The notes: generated from the sequence alone by a model not told the origin. DNA of 64,000 bases from Oceanirhabdus seepicola (GCF_023684385.1 NZ_JAGSOJ010000002.1:1178001-1242000); one strand, 5' to 3'. Positions 18,590 through 28,104 are shown, counted from the first letter of the stretch. A program made the numbers and translations.

Positions 18590-19207
18590 ATGAATCATAT
18601 AGAGTTTAATAAGCTAAAGGAAAACTTTAAGCGTAGAAATATAGAAGTAAGTTATTTTGAAACTCTACATGAAGTACAACAACATATATTTGAAATTATA
18701 CCGAGTAAATCCACTGTTGGTATTGGTCACTCAGTAACATTACAAAAGATGGATTTAACAAACTTATTAATAAAGAGAGGAAATACCGTATATGATAAAG
18801 AGTTAGGAAATACAAAGGAAGAGTGTATGAGAATCAAAAAAAAATCACTTTTGACAGAGTGGTATATTACTGGTTCAAATGCCATATCAATTGATGGGCG
18901 AATTGTTAATATTGATCATAGTGGAAATAGAGTATCCGCAATGAGTTTTGGTCCGGATAAGGTGGTTATAGTTGTAGGGAAAAACAAAATAGTTGACACG
19001 TTAGATGAAGCAATAAAAAGAGCCAAAAACATTGCTGCACCTTTAAATGCAAAACGAGCAGGATATAATCCACCATGTGTAAAATTAAATAAATGTGTGG
19101 ATTGTGTATCAGATGAAAGAGTTTGTAATAGTCTTGTAATAATTGAAGGTCAATCAGATTGGAGTAGAATCAAGTTATTTATAGTTAATCATGAATGTGG
19201 ATTCTAA
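18590..19207 (+). CDS. LUD domain protein (LutC/YkgG-like)
   Basis: 205 residues. The N-terminus IEFNKLKENFKRRNIEVSYF and the glycine-rich SKSTVGIGHSVTL are typical of the LUD domain named for lactate utilisation proteins. A cysteine cluster CVKLNKCVDC occurs near residues 160-175. The Lut partners (LutA/LutB) are absent here, so it is an orphan member and the substrate is unknown. The start is ATG 18590 after AAGGAGA (18577-18583). Confidence 0.75.
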   Translation: MNHIEFNKLKENFKRRNIEVSYFETLHEVQQHIFEIIPSKSTVGIGHSVTLQKMDLTNLLIKRGNTVYDKELGNTKEECMRIKKKSLLTEWYITGSNAISIDGRIVNIDHSGNRVSAMSFGPDKVVIVVGKNKIVDTLDEAIKRAKNIAAPLNAKRAGYNPPCVKLNKCVDCVSDERVCNSLVIIEGQSDWSRIKLFIVNHECGF

Positions 19208-19224
19208 AACAAAGTATTATTTAA

Positions 19225-19361
19225 CCTTGTATCTCAACTACAATATTTTAGCTCAAGATAAAATGAGTAAAAACTATTGTCCTAAATACCAATAAGATGT
19301 AGGTTCTGACCTTAGTCAGAACCATCCTACGTTCTCCACTCTCCACTTCCAACTCTCAACT
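19225..19361 (-). repeat. dispersed hairpin repeat, minus-oriented unit
   Basis: Read on the minus strand, a 32-base arm (19361-19330) leads to the palindrome GGTTCTGACTAAGGTCAGAA, then CTTATTGGTATTTAGGACAA and the core ACTCATTTTATCTTGAG. It lies between the LUD gene and the 3' end of the PHP gene. Confidence 0.75.
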
Positions 19362-19380
19362 TATTCTAAAGATTTTTATT

Positions 19381-20220
19381 CTAAAGATTCAAATCCAACG
19401 CTTCTAAGAAATTTTCCAAATGAATACCCTCTAAAGAAACCGTGCCAATATCATGATGCATGGTGTCTTGACCTAGATTACCATGAAAGTCGGAACCAGC
19501 AGTTACAAGGAGATTGTGTTCATTGCATATAGAAATGAACCTTCCTGTTTCACCAAATTTATTCTCAGGGTATATTGCCTCCATAGCATCAAAGTTAAAT
19601 TCAATGAACTTTTTGACAGGGGTTTTTCTAATAATTGTAGGGTGAGCTAGTGAAACAAGAGCATCATACTTTTTTAACAAGGCTATTGCTTCTTCTAATG
19701 GGACTTTGACTGAAGGAATATATGCAGGGCATCCATCCCCTAAGAATTTATAGAAAATCTCATCCCATTTTAGGTCAGGTCTAACTTTCAATATTTCTCT
19801 AGCTATATGTGGTCGTGCGATTACCCCATCAGAGTTTTTCATTATATCTTCAAATGATATATGAATATTGTGTATTGTTTTCATATTATCAACGATTTTC
19901 ATAGCTCTTGTGAGTCGTTTTTCTTTTAATTCTTCAAGGAAGGTTATAAGAGAATTATCTTTATATCCATATCCTTTGAAATATCCAATAATATGAATGT
20001 TCTCACCATTATAAGTGGTGGATAGTTCAATTCCTGGGATAACTTTTATGTTAACTGTTTTTGCTGATTCAATAGCTTCATCAATTCCTTCTACAGTATC
20101 ATGATCAGTTATCGCAATTATATCTATGTTTCGCTTCTTAGCATGGTTCACAAGTTCAGTAGGGGTAAAAGTACCATCACTACTTGTTGTGTGCATATGA
20201 AGGTCTGCTTTTAAGGTCAT
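19381..20220 (-). CDS. PHP-domain phosphoesterase (TrpH/RNase AM-like)
   Basis: 279 residues. The N-terminal metal motif ADLHMHTTSSDGT, ITDHDTVEG, GIELST and the C-terminal SDFHGN supply the histidine/aspartate ligands of a trinuclear metal site. Homologues hydrolyse 3',5'-bisphosphonucleotides or trim RNA 5' ends. Start ATG 20220 follows GGAGTGATAAA; a longer in-frame start ten codons upstream has no clear ribosome binding site. The candidate structured element at 20240-20405 lies directly upstream and may control it. Confidence 0.88.
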   Translation of the reverse strand: MTLKADLHMHTTSSDGTFTPTELVNHAKKRNIDIIAITDHDTVEGIDEAIESAKTVNIKVIPGIELSTTYNGENIHIIGYFKGYGYKDNSLITFLEELKEKRLTRAMKIVDNMKTIHNIHISFEDIMKNSDGVIARPHIAREILKVRPDLKWDEIFYKFLGDGCPAYIPSVKVPLEEAIALLKKYDALVSLAHPTIIRKTPVKKFIEFNFDAMEAIYPENKFGETGRFISICNEHNLLVTAGSDFHGNLGQDTMHHDIGTVSLEGIHLENFLEALDLNL

Positions 20221-20239
20221 TTTATCACTCCATTTCATA

Positions 20240-20405
20240 GGCAAGTTCAAATAAATAACAAGTCAGTATACTCGTCTATTTTGCAAACTACTTCATTCTT
20301 GGAACCCACTGAGAGAACCACTATCAGCGGAACCCAACTCGACCTATTTTACAAAATATATTTCGCATCTATGACTTGTTATTAATTTTCACATACCTTA
20401 TATCA
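20240..20405 (-). ncRNA. candidate structured leader element, copy 2
   Basis: Read on the minus strand it aligns end to end with the element at 10634-10790. Outer stem: 20388-20372 with 20265-20249. Inner stem: ATTTTGTAAA (20357-20348) with TTTGCAAAAT (20287-20278). Apical stem: GCTGA with TCAGT. The inner-stem bases differ completely from copy 1 but pairing is kept. GGTTC again flanks the apical hairpin. It ends about 20 bases before the PHP start codon. Confidence 0.5.
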
Positions 20406-20439
20406 ATATGATATAATCATATTGTAAAAATTATAAGGT
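20395..20439. repeat. nested palindrome in the PHP-pabA divergent region
   Basis: ACCTTATA (20395-20402) pairs with TATAAGGT (20432-20439). Between them CAATATGAT-ATA-ATCATATTG (20404-20424) is a perfect palindrome containing TATAAT. It could be a repressor-binding site at divergent promoters. A partial copy of the AAATAAATAACAAGT word follows at about 20445-20462, before pabA. Confidence 0.45.
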
Positions 20440-20490
20440 ATATAAAAATAAATAACAAGTGAAAGATGTTTTGTAAAGAAGGGGATTAAA

Positions 20491-21093
20491 ATGTTTATAA
20501 TGATTGATAACTATGATTCTTTTGTGTATAACCTTGTAAGATATGTTAAAGAATTGGGAGAAGATATTAAAATATATAGAAATGATAAGGTGGATATAAA
20601 TTTAATAAGAGAGAGTAAGCCAGAAGGAATAATCATATCACCAGGTCCAGGGACACCACAAAATGCTGGTATAAGTAGTGAAATAATTAATGAGTTTAAA
20701 GGCAAAATACCAATCTTGGGAATATGTCTTGGTCATCAAACAATTGCTCACGAATTTGGAGGAAAAGTTATAAAGGGTGAAGAACCTGTTCATGGGAAAG
20801 TTCAATTCATTAATAATGATGGTAAGGGAGTATTCAGAGGTCTTCCTAAGCGATTTAATGTCACTAGATATCATTCACTAGTAGTAGAGAATGAACATAT
20901 TCCAGAATCACTTATGGTAACAGCTGAAACAGATGATGGGACAATAATGGGGATTAGACATAAACAATTCTTTATAGAAGGGGTTCAATTCCATCCTGAA
21001 GCTGAGCTTACAGAGTTTGGTCATGAGATGATTAAGAATTTCATTGAAAACTGTAGAGAGAGGGGTGCTTTGTGTGAGAGAAGTATATATTAA
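20491..21093 (+). CDS. pabA: aminodeoxychorismate synthase, glutamine amidotransferase component
   Basis: 200 residues of a class I glutamine amidotransferase: nucleophile C79 in GICLGHQ and the catalytic His-Glu in FHPEAE. It supplies ammonia to PabB for making 4-amino-4-deoxychorismate. The neighbours are folate rather than tryptophan genes, which favours PabA over TrpG, although the protein may serve both. The ATG at 20491 follows AAGGGG. Its last 20 bases overlap pabB. It is the first gene of the folate operon. Confidence 0.9.
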   Translation: MFIMIDNYDSFVYNLVRYVKELGEDIKIYRNDKVDINLIRESKPEGIIISPGPGTPQNAGISSEIINEFKGKIPILGICLGHQTIAHEFGGKVIKGEEPVHGKVQFINNDGKGVFRGLPKRFNVTRYHSLVVENEHIPESLMVTAETDDGTIMGIRHKQFFIEGVQFHPEAELTEFGHEMIKNFIENCRERGALCERSIY

Positions 21094-22441
21094 AGAAATA
21101 AGCACTAAGCTCGCTCCATTTGATATTTTTTCATTGTTTAAGAATGAGGATGAGGTTGTTTTTCTTGATAGCGGAAAAGATTTCTCAGGATCAGGAAGAT
21201 ATTCTTTTTTAGGTATAAACTCTTTTATAACTATTAAAGGTGATACTGAAGAATATGTATTAAATGGCAAAGCTTCAAATGGGGATGCTCTAAATAAAAT
21301 AAAAGGTATATTAGAAGAATATAAGATAATAAATAATACTCACTTTCCTTTTGTTGGAGGAGGCATGGGGTATTTTTCATATGATTTAGGAAGAGACTTC
21401 GAACAAATAATAGAGATGGCACAAGAGGATATCGAGGTACCAAAGGTATACTACAATTTTTATGATAATGTAATAATATTTGATAATCTCAATAAAACGA
21501 CATATATATCAGCCTTAGGAATTAAGAAGGAAGCAAATAAAAGTGTTAATGAAATAGAAAGTGTAATTAAAAATGGAGTAGTAATTGAGAAACCCGAAGT
21601 TGTTGAAAGAATTGATTTTAGTAAATTTACTTCTAATTTTGAGAAAGAAGAATATATAAATGCAGTTGGAAAAGTTAAAGATTATATATGTAGCGGGGAT
21701 GTATACATAATGAACCTCACACAGCGATTTCAGTGTGATTTTAAAAGAACAGGATATGATATATACCATGACTTAAGAACTATTAATCCGGCACAATTTG
21801 GGGCTTATATGAAGCTGAATGAGTTTGAAATACTATCATGTTCTCCTGAACGGTTTCTGAAAGTTAGAGAAGGTGTAATTGATACAAGACCAATTAAAGG
21901 AACAAGACCTAGAGGGAAAAATCCTAAAGAAGATGAGACTAATAGAATTGAACTCATGAATAGTGAGAAGGATAAATCTGAACTTCTTATGATAGTTGAT
22001 TTGGAGAGAAATGATCTTAGTAGAGTGTGTAAACTAAACAGTGTTAAGGTAACCGAGTTATTTGAAATAGAAGAATATCCTACTGTGTTTCATCTGGTGG
22101 CTAATATTAGAGGAGAACTAGAAGAAGGTAAGGATATTATAGATTGCATAAGAGTTGGTTTTCCAGGAGGATCAATTACAGGTGCTCCCAAGATTAGAGC
22201 TATGGAGATTATTGATGAGATGGAGAAGGTAAGGAGAAATATATATACAGGATCCATAGGTTATCTTGGATTTGATGGGAACTGTGATATTAATATTGTT
22301 ATTAGAACTATAATGTTAAAGGATAGAACTGCCTATTTTGGTGTAGGTGGAGGAATTACATGGGAATCTGAAGAGGAGTTTGAGTATGAGGAGACACTAC
22401 ATAAGGCAAATGCATTGATGAGGGCGTTGTGTAATGAATAA
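21074..22441 (+). CDS. pabB: aminodeoxychorismate synthase component I
   Basis: 455 residues of the chorismate-binding family. The key motif reads PIKGTRPRG: the lysine is the PabB-specific nucleophile, whereas TrpE has alanine there. C-terminal motifs GSITGAPKIRAMEII and FGVGGGI are present. It converts chorismate plus ammonia to aminodeoxychorismate. GTG 21074 lies eight bases after AGAGAGGGG; an in-frame GTG at 21065 overlaps that site. It overlaps pabA by 20 bases and pabC by eight. Confidence 0.92.
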   Translation: MREVYIKEISTKLAPFDIFSLFKNEDEVVFLDSGKDFSGSGRYSFLGINSFITIKGDTEEYVLNGKASNGDALNKIKGILEEYKIINNTHFPFVGGGMGYFSYDLGRDFEQIIEMAQEDIEVPKVYYNFYDNVIIFDNLNKTTYISALGIKKEANKSVNEIESVIKNGVVIEKPEVVERIDFSKFTSNFEKEEYINAVGKVKDYICSGDVYIMNLTQRFQCDFKRTGYDIYHDLRTINPAQFGAYMKLNEFEILSCSPERFLKVREGVIDTRPIKGTRPRGKNPKEDETNRIELMNSEKDKSELLMIVDLERNDLSRVCKLNSVKVTELFEIEEYPTVFHLVANIRGELEEGKDIIDCIRVGFPGGSITGAPKIRAMEIIDEMEKVRRNIYTGSIGYLGFDGNCDINIVIRTIMLKDRTAYFGVGGGITWESEEEFEYEETLHKANALMRALCNE

Positions 22442-23165
22442 AGATAAGTGTATTTCATATGATGATGGATTCTTTTACGGAAGAGGATGTTTTGAGACAA
22501 TATTAATTAAAAAAGAGCCTGTGTTTCTAAGGGAACATTTAAACCGTCTTAATTTAGGATTAATGAAGTTAGGGATAAATAAAAAAATTTGTGTAGAAGA
22601 TGTTAAAGAGCATATAAGTGAGAATGATTGTGCACTTAAAATAATGGTATCAGAAAAAAATACAATGTATGAGATGAGAAATATCTCCTATAGACCAGAA
22701 CACTATGAGAAGGGTTTCTCATTAAAATTATCTCAGGTTATGAGAAATGAAAGCAGTCATATGACATATTTGAAGAGTTTTAATTACTACGATAACATTA
22801 TTGAGAAGAAAAAAGCTATCAGCGAAGGTTTTGATGAGGTAATATTTTTAAACACAAAAGGATACATAGCTGAAGGGGCTGTTTCAAATATATTCTTCAT
22901 AAAAGGAGAGAATATAATCACTCCAAAAGTGGAATGTGGATTACTGAATGGAATAATTCGAGAAAAGTTTATTGAGAAATTTAAGGATATTATTCATGAG
23001 GTGGAGATAACCTTAAAGGAAGCAATGGAATGTGAGGGAGCCTTTATTACAAATAGTCTTATGGGTATCATGTGGGTGAATTCATTAGGTGAAAAGAAAT
23101 ACGAGAGATGTTCTCTTTATGATGAACTTAGAGAATGGTATAATCTATTATTGGAAGAATTTTAG
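22434..23165 (+). CDS. pabC: aminodeoxychorismate lyase (fold-type IV PLP enzyme)
   Basis: 243 residues with the branched-chain aminotransferase-like fold. The N-terminal DDGFFYGRGCFET, the PLP lysine in LKSFNYYDN, and EGAVSNIFFIKG are typical. It releases pyruvate from aminodeoxychorismate to give p-aminobenzoate. The ATG overlaps the pabB stop (ATGAATAA), so the two are translationally coupled. It is somewhat shorter than most homologues, but all motifs are present. Confidence 0.88.
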   Translation: MNKDKCISYDDGFFYGRGCFETILIKKEPVFLREHLNRLNLGLMKLGINKKICVEDVKEHISENDCALKIMVSEKNTMYEMRNISYRPEHYEKGFSLKLSQVMRNESSHMTYLKSFNYYDNIIEKKKAISEGFDEVIFLNTKGYIAEGAVSNIFFIKGENIITPKVECGLLNGIIREKFIEKFKDIIHEVEITLKEAMECEGAFITNSLMGIMWVNSLGEKKYERCSLYDELREWYNLLLEEF

Positions 23166-23179
23166 TTGGAGCTGGTATT

Positions 23180-23659
23180 ATGAAGAGGGTTAATGCTATT
23201 TTGAAAAACAAGAAATATATTAAAGTGACTAAGAAGATTGAAAGCTATGAGAAGAATAGAGAATTCTGCAGGCATAACATATCACATTTTTTGAATATGA
23301 GCAGGATATTATATATTCTAACTTTAGAAGAAGAGCTGAAGATTGATAAAGAAGTTGTATATGCTGTAGGATTACTTCATGATATTGGAAGGGGACTTCA
23401 GTATGAAAAAGGTACTCCTCATGAGGCGGGTAGTGTTTTATTAGCTAAAGACATACTTGAAGAGAGTGGATACAAGAATAGTGAGATTGAAATAATTAAT
23501 CATGCAATTTTGGCTCACAGAAGATATTGTGGAGAGGGTACAATGTTTGAAAAACTTGCATATAGAGCAGATAAACTTTCAAGGGAATGCTATGAATGTA
23601 GTGCTTCTTATGAGTGCAAATGGAATGAAGAGGATAAAAATATTTTTATAAAATACTAA
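23180..23659 (+). CDS. HD-domain phosphohydrolase in the folate operon
   Basis: 159 residues with an HD metal motif: H in CRHNISHF, HD in GLLHDIGRG, a later HAILAHRRY and D in YRADKLSR. It is followed by a cysteine-containing C-terminus (CYECSASYEC). Such domains hydrolyse phosphate esters of nucleotides. It lies 14 bases after pabC and 96 bases before folP. An inviting idea is that it dephosphorylates a pterin or nucleotide intermediate of folate synthesis, but nothing in the sequence proves this. The family call is firm; the substrate is unknown. Confidence 0.78.
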   Translation: MKRVNAILKNKKYIKVTKKIESYEKNREFCRHNISHFLNMSRILYILTLEEELKIDKEVVYAVGLLHDIGRGLQYEKGTPHEAGSVLLAKDILEESGYKNSEIEIINHAILAHRRYCGEGTMFEKLAYRADKLSRECYECSASYECKWNEEDKNIFIKY

Positions 23660-23755
23660 CATACAGAGAATAAAGAATAAATATGGTGAATTTTCTTCAT
23701 GCTTCAGAGAATTTTAATATTATTATTAATTATAGTTGAGGGGGCTTAGTGTAGT

Positions 23756-24568
23756 ATGAGAATAGGTAAAAAGGAATTTAAATTAGGAAAAGAAACTTAT
23801 ATAATGGGAATACTTAATGTTACTCCAGATTCATTTTCAGATGGAGGAAAATTCAATAATATCGCTGCAGCTGTGAAGCATGCTAAGGAAATGGTAGAAG
23901 AGGGAGCTCATATTATTGATGTAGGTGGTGAATCTACTAGACCAGGATCAGCTAAGGTACTGGAACAGGAAGAAATAGAAAGAGTAGTTCCAATAATAGA
24001 AGCTCTTGTAAAAGAAATAGATGTACCAATTTCTATTGATACATATAAAGGTAAAGTTGCTGAACTAGCAATAAAAGCTGGGGCAAGTCTTATCAATGAT
24101 GTATGGGGATTTAAGAAAGAACCATATATTGCTGAAGTGGCTGCAAAGTACGAAGTTCCTTGTTGTTTGATGCATAACAGAGATAATACAGAGTATGATA
24201 ATCTAATGGAAGATGTTATCAAAGAGTTAAATGAGTGTGTTGATATTGCACTTAAAGCTGGTGTTAAGAAAGAGAATATTATGTTAGATCCAGGAATAGG
24301 ATTTGGTAAAACTGTTGAACAGAACCTAATTGTTATGAACAACTTAAAGAGTATAAGAAAAATTGGATATCCTGTTCTTCTTGGTACATCAAGAAAATCA
24401 ATGATAGGTAAAACACTTGATCTTCCTGTTGAACAGAGAGTTGAAGGAACAATAGCAACAACAGTAATGGGTATAATGAGCGGATGTGAATTTGTAAGAG
24501 TACATGATATAAAGGAAAATCTTAGAGCAGCCAGAATGGCTGATGCGGTTATTAACAGTGAAAAATAG
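23756..24568 (+). CDS. folP: dihydropteroate synthase
   Basis: 270 residues, a TIM barrel with the two signatures MGILNVTPDSFSDGG and the phosphate-binding loop SRKSMIGK. It joins p-aminobenzoate to hydroxymethyldihydropterin pyrophosphate to form dihydropteroate and is the sulfonamide target. GAGGGGG lies eleven bases before the ATG. The preceding ~95 bases carry a short A/T-rich repeat word (ACAGAGAATAAAGAA) that recurs near 52075. Confidence 0.95.
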   Translation: MRIGKKEFKLGKETYIMGILNVTPDSFSDGGKFNNIAAAVKHAKEMVEEGAHIIDVGGESTRPGSAKVLEQEEIERVVPIIEALVKEIDVPISIDTYKGKVAELAIKAGASLINDVWGFKKEPYIAEVAAKYEVPCCLMHNRDNTEYDNLMEDVIKELNECVDIALKAGVKKENIMLDPGIGFGKTVEQNLIVMNNLKSIRKIGYPVLLGTSRKSMIGKTLDLPVEQRVEGTIATTVMGIMSGCEFVRVHDIKENLRAARMADAVINSEK

Positions 24569-24589
24569 AGTAAGAACGGAAGTGTAAAC

Positions 24590-25405
24590 ATGGATAAAAT
24601 AATAATTAAAGATTTAGAGGTATATGGAAACCATGGAGTATATGAAGAGGAAAATAAATTAGGACAGAGATTTCTAATATCCTTTGAACTTCATTTAGAT
24701 TTAAGAAAAGCAGGAATGACTGATGAGCTTGAAGCTTCAGTTCATTATGGGGAGTTATGTCATAAGATAACAGATTTATTTAAAAAAGAAAATCATAAAC
24801 TTCTTGAGAAGTGCTGCGAAATGATGGCTGAATTTGTTCTAAATGAATATGAGATGGTCAGAGGGGTAAAAGTATTGCTTAAGAAACCTTGGGCACCTAT
24901 TGGACTACCTGTTGAATATCCAGCTGTTGAGATATTTAGAGAAAAGCATATTGCTTACATCGGGGTAGGAGCAAATATGGGAGATAAGCTCAAGAATATT
25001 AATGATGCTGAGGAGATTATAAATTCATCTAATCACACCAAGATATTAAGAAGAGCAGAAATAATTGAGACAGAACCATTTGGTGGGGTTGAACAGGATA
25101 CATTCATGAACACAGCATTTGAAATTGAAACATTACTTACACCAATTGAGTTGTTGAATTTCATGCTTGATGTTGAAAAACAGTTAAAGAGAGAAAGAAT
25201 AATTAGATGGGGACCAAGAACTTTGGACCTGGATGTTCTTTTCTATGATGATATAATAAGCGAGGATGAAAGGGTTATAATTCCACACCCAGGAATTCCA
25301 GAGAGAATATTTGTATTAGAACCTATGTGTGAATTAGCACCTTATAAGGTACATCCGTTATTGAGAAAGAGAATGGTTGATTTGAAGAAAGAACTTGAAA
25401 AATAA
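24590..25405 (+). CDS. folBK: bifunctional dihydroneopterin aldolase / HPPK
   Basis: 271 residues in two domains. FolB (about 1-118) has YGNHGVYEEENKLGQRF and the catalytic lysine region LLKKPWAPIG. FolK (about 120-271) has YIGVGANMGDKL and the HPPK signature WGPRTLDLDVLFYDD. It makes hydroxymethyldihydropterin and then pyrophosphorylates it for FolP, encoded 21 bases upstream. The fusion is in frame with no sign of a frameshift. No folE or folC lies in the window. Confidence 0.93.
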   Translation: MDKIIIKDLEVYGNHGVYEEENKLGQRFLISFELHLDLRKAGMTDELEASVHYGELCHKITDLFKKENHKLLEKCCEMMAEFVLNEYEMVRGVKVLLKKPWAPIGLPVEYPAVEIFREKHIAYIGVGANMGDKLKNINDAEEIINSSNHTKILRRAEIIETEPFGGVEQDTFMNTAFEIETLLTPIELLNFMLDVEKQLKRERIIRWGPRTLDLDVLFYDDIISEDERVIIPHPGIPERIFVLEPMCELAPYKVHPLLRKRMVDLKKELEK

Positions 25406-25535
25406 GAACAAAGAACAAATTATGATATGCTTTTATAAAGTACATCATATTTAGGAGGATTATTAATGATTATGGAACCTTAAAAGTCAATTTCTATAAA
25501 ACCGTTAATTAAAAAATTAAAGGAGAGATTGATTT

Positions 25536-26156
25536 ATGGATAAAGGTATTCTTGAAAATATAAAGGACTATTTGAAAGAAAAATATAATTGTCACTCAAT
25601 GATACTATATGGTTCGTTTGCTAATGATACTTATACCAATGAAAGTGATATAGATATTATATGTTTCTGTGATAATATCCTCAAAAAAAATGATACTAGT
25701 GTAATTAATGGAAGGCAACTTGATGCATGGATATATGATACAAGTATGCTTACAAAGCATGAAGAACTGCTCCATATCAATGGTGGAAAAATTCTTTTAG
25801 ATGAAAAAAACTTATGTACCAAATTATTAGCGAATATAGGTGAGGTTTTTAATAATGGTGCAAAAAAGCTTACATTAGAGGAGATTAATTTTCATAAAAG
25901 TTGGTTAATGAAGATGCTAAATAGGGCAAGAAAAGGTGATGTTGAAGGTGACTTTAGATATCATTGGATGTTATCAGATAGTTTAGAGATATATTTTGGT
26001 ATAAAAGGCTTATGGTATCTAGGTCCAAAAAAATCTTTATACTGGCTTAAAGAGAACGATAAACAAGCATATAAATTATTCAGTGATGCATTAAACATTA
26101 ATTCATCATTTGAAAAAACAGAGGAATTAATATCTTTTATTGTTAATTCTCAATAA
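25536..26156 (+). CDS. MNT/KNTase-type nucleotidyltransferase-domain protein
   Basis: 206 residues. GSFANDTYTNESDIDI is the polymerase-beta-like nucleotidyltransferase signature: GS, then two metal-binding aspartates, with a third in QLDAWIYD. The C-terminal half is helical. Proteins of this type nucleotidylate drugs, tRNAs or toxin partners. There is no HEPN partner next to it, so it is not clearly a toxin-antitoxin pair. The ATG follows AAAGGAGAGATTG. Upstream, GGAGG followed by a five-codon frame at about 25466 has no evident meaning. Confidence 0.72.
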   Translation: MDKGILENIKDYLKEKYNCHSMILYGSFANDTYTNESDIDIICFCDNILKKNDTSVINGRQLDAWIYDTSMLTKHEELLHINGGKILLDEKNLCTKLLANIGEVFNNGAKKLTLEEINFHKSWLMKMLNRARKGDVEGDFRYHWMLSDSLEIYFGIKGLWYLGPKKSLYWLKENDKQAYKLFSDALNINSSFEKTEELISFIVNSQ

Positions 26157-26186
26157 TTCATCATTAATAACAAGACTCATCAAAAT

Positions 26187-26232
26187 AAATACACACCACT
26201 TCGCGGTAATAATGAAGTGATGTGTATTTTTG
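26187..26232. terminator. terminator after the nucleotidyltransferase gene
   Basis: A 16-bp stem with one mismatch, AAATACACACCACTTC / GAAGTGATGTGTATTT, followed by Ts; symmetric enough to work in both directions. Confidence 0.78.
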
Positions 26233-26397
26233 TGATTATTGTCAGAAAATTCTGGCGATAATTCGGTGTATATGATAAAATATAACATAACATGAATATA
26301 TTTGATGTTTAGTAAAATAGTCCTTTTTAGAAAAGCTAGATTAGTAATAATTTACTTACATTTTAACTTTTTATTAGAAAAGAAAAGGAGGAGTATT

Positions 26398-28104
26398 ATG
26401 ATAAAAAAGATGAAGATATCTACTAGATTAATAGCTAGTTTTTTAGTTATTATAGTTTTGTGTGCTGTTTTGGGGTTAAGTAGTATTAGTGCTTTAAAAA
26501 CTTTAGAAGATTTAAATACAAAGATGTATGAAAATTCTTTTAGAGTTAGTAATGCGGTAAAACAAGTGAATTTAAATATCATTAAAATACATGGAGAAAT
26601 GAAGGATATCTCCTCGTTTGCAAGTACTTTTGAAGTGGCAAACTCTAATAAAAGAGTTAAAGAATATGAACAAGAGATTTATGATAACTTCGAAATCATT
26701 AAAGATAAATTTCTAGGAGATCAAAGAATAGTTGAGGAAGCATATAATGCATTTGCTGGATGGAAAGAAAATAGAGATGAAGTAATTAAATTAACCTTAG
26801 TTGGAAAAAGGGATGAGGCTAATAAATTAACTAGAGAAAAAGGTGCAGAAAGAGTTGCATTAATCAATGAAAAAATTATAGAGCTATCAGAGGTTATTGA
26901 TAATAATGCTGTATCTTTCTTTAATAATGCGAAAGAGGAAAGTAATAGAAATATATATTTCTTAATTGTAATACAAGTTGTTTCTGGAATAATCGCTGTT
27001 CTAGTAGCGTTTTTCACAATAAAAAGTATTAAAAAAAGTTTATTGCAAGCTGTAAATATGATGAAGAATCTTTCAGAAGGAGAATGTGACTTAACTCAAA
27101 GACTAGAAATAAACTCTAATGATGAGCTTGGCGAAATGGCAAAATGGTTCAATTTATTTGTGGAAAAAATCAGAAATGTTGTATCTGAAGTGGTTTTAAA
27201 CACAAATAATTTAGTTCAATCAAGTGACACCATTAATCATGCTATGGAACAGTCTAACCAAGGGATGGAAGAAGTTGCGATATCCGTTAATGTTATCAGT
27301 GATGGAATACAAAATACCGTAAGTGTTACTGAAGAAACATCAGCAAGTATTCAGGATTTGTCAAACAGTGCTGAAATAATAACACAAGAATCAGAAAGTT
27401 CTTATGAAAGTACAAATAACGTTTTAAACGCTGCTAATTTTGGAGCCAAGCTTGTGAAAGAAGTAGTTGGAGCAATTGACAAGGTGAAAATATCATCAAA
27501 TCAGGTTGCTATAGTTATTGATGAATTAAAGGTTTCTTCTGATGAAATAGGTCAAATCGTTTCAATAATGACTAATATTTCAGAACAAACTAATCTATTG
27601 GCTCTTAATGCAGCTATAGAGGCAGCTAGAGCAGGTGATGCGGGAAGGGGATTTTCAGTAGTCGCTGAAGAAGTCAAGAAATTAGCTGAAGAGAGTAAGA
27701 AGTCAGCTAATAAAATTACGGAGCTTATTACGAAAATTCAGCAAAAGACTAATAAAACTGACACAATAATTAAGGAAGAACAACAGCTTGTTGAGATAAG
27801 TGTTAATAAAGCGTATGATACTGACTCTGAATTCAAAAAGATTTTGGAATATATAGAAGAAATATCACAAAAGATTAAAATGATGGCTGAATCATCCAAA
27901 CAACAAGCATTAATAGCACAAGATATGTCTAATACTATTGATAATTTATCTCAAGAAGTTCAAATTAATGCAGGTGAATCTGAACAGATAAGTGCCAGTG
28001 TTGAGGAACAAGTAAGTACCTTTGAAGAAATAGGAGCAAGTATTGAAAATATAAAGAATATTTCTTTGAGCATTAAAAGACAAACTGATAGGTTTAAGAT
28101 TTAA
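26398..28104 (+). CDS. methyl-accepting chemotaxis protein
   Basis: 568 residues: first membrane helix at about 11-33, a ~150-residue extracellular four-helix-bundle sensor, a second membrane helix at about 188-211, a HAMP domain and a long cytoplasmic coiled coil. The hairpin tip [20 protein letters not shown] is the invariant CheA/CheW-binding signature. ATG 26398 was chosen because AAAAGGAGGAG precedes it, which removes 32 residues of an upstream open frame. The ligand is unknown, and no other chemotaxis genes lie in the window. Confidence 0.92.
   Translation: MIKKMKISTRLIASFLVIIVLCAVLGLSSISALKTLEDLNTKMYENSFRVSNAVKQVNLNIIKIHGEMKDISSFASTFEVANSNKRVKEYEQEIYDNFEIIKDKFLGDQRIVEEAYNAFAGWKENRDEVIKLTLVGKRDEANKLTREKGAERVALINEKIIELSEVIDNNAVSFFNNAKEESNRNIYFLIVIQVVSGIIAVLVAFFTIKSIKKSLLQAVNMMKNLSEGECDLTQRLEINSNDELGEMAKWFNLFVEKIRNVVSEVVLNTNNLVQSSDTINHAMEQSNQGMEEVAISVNVISDGIQNTVSVTEETSASIQDLSNSAEIITQESESSYESTNNVLNAANFGAKLVKEVVGAIDKVKISSNQVAIVIDELKVSSDEIGQIVSIMTNISEQTNLLALNAAIEAARAGDAGRGFSVVAEEVKKLAEESKKSANKITELITKIQQKTNKTDTIIKEEQQLVEISVNKAYDTDSEFKKILEYIEEISQKIKMMAESSKQQALIAQDMSNTIDNLSQEVQINAGESEQISASVEEQVSTFEEIGASIENIKNISLSIKRQTDRFKI

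Noticed and set aside
21074..22441. Anthranilate synthase TrpE
   Set aside because: The motif is PIKGT (lysine, PabB type) rather than PIAGT, and all neighbours are folate genes.
25466..25483. Five-codon frame with a good ribosome binding site before the nucleotidyltransferase
   Set aside because: Too short to distinguish from chance and without attenuator structure.
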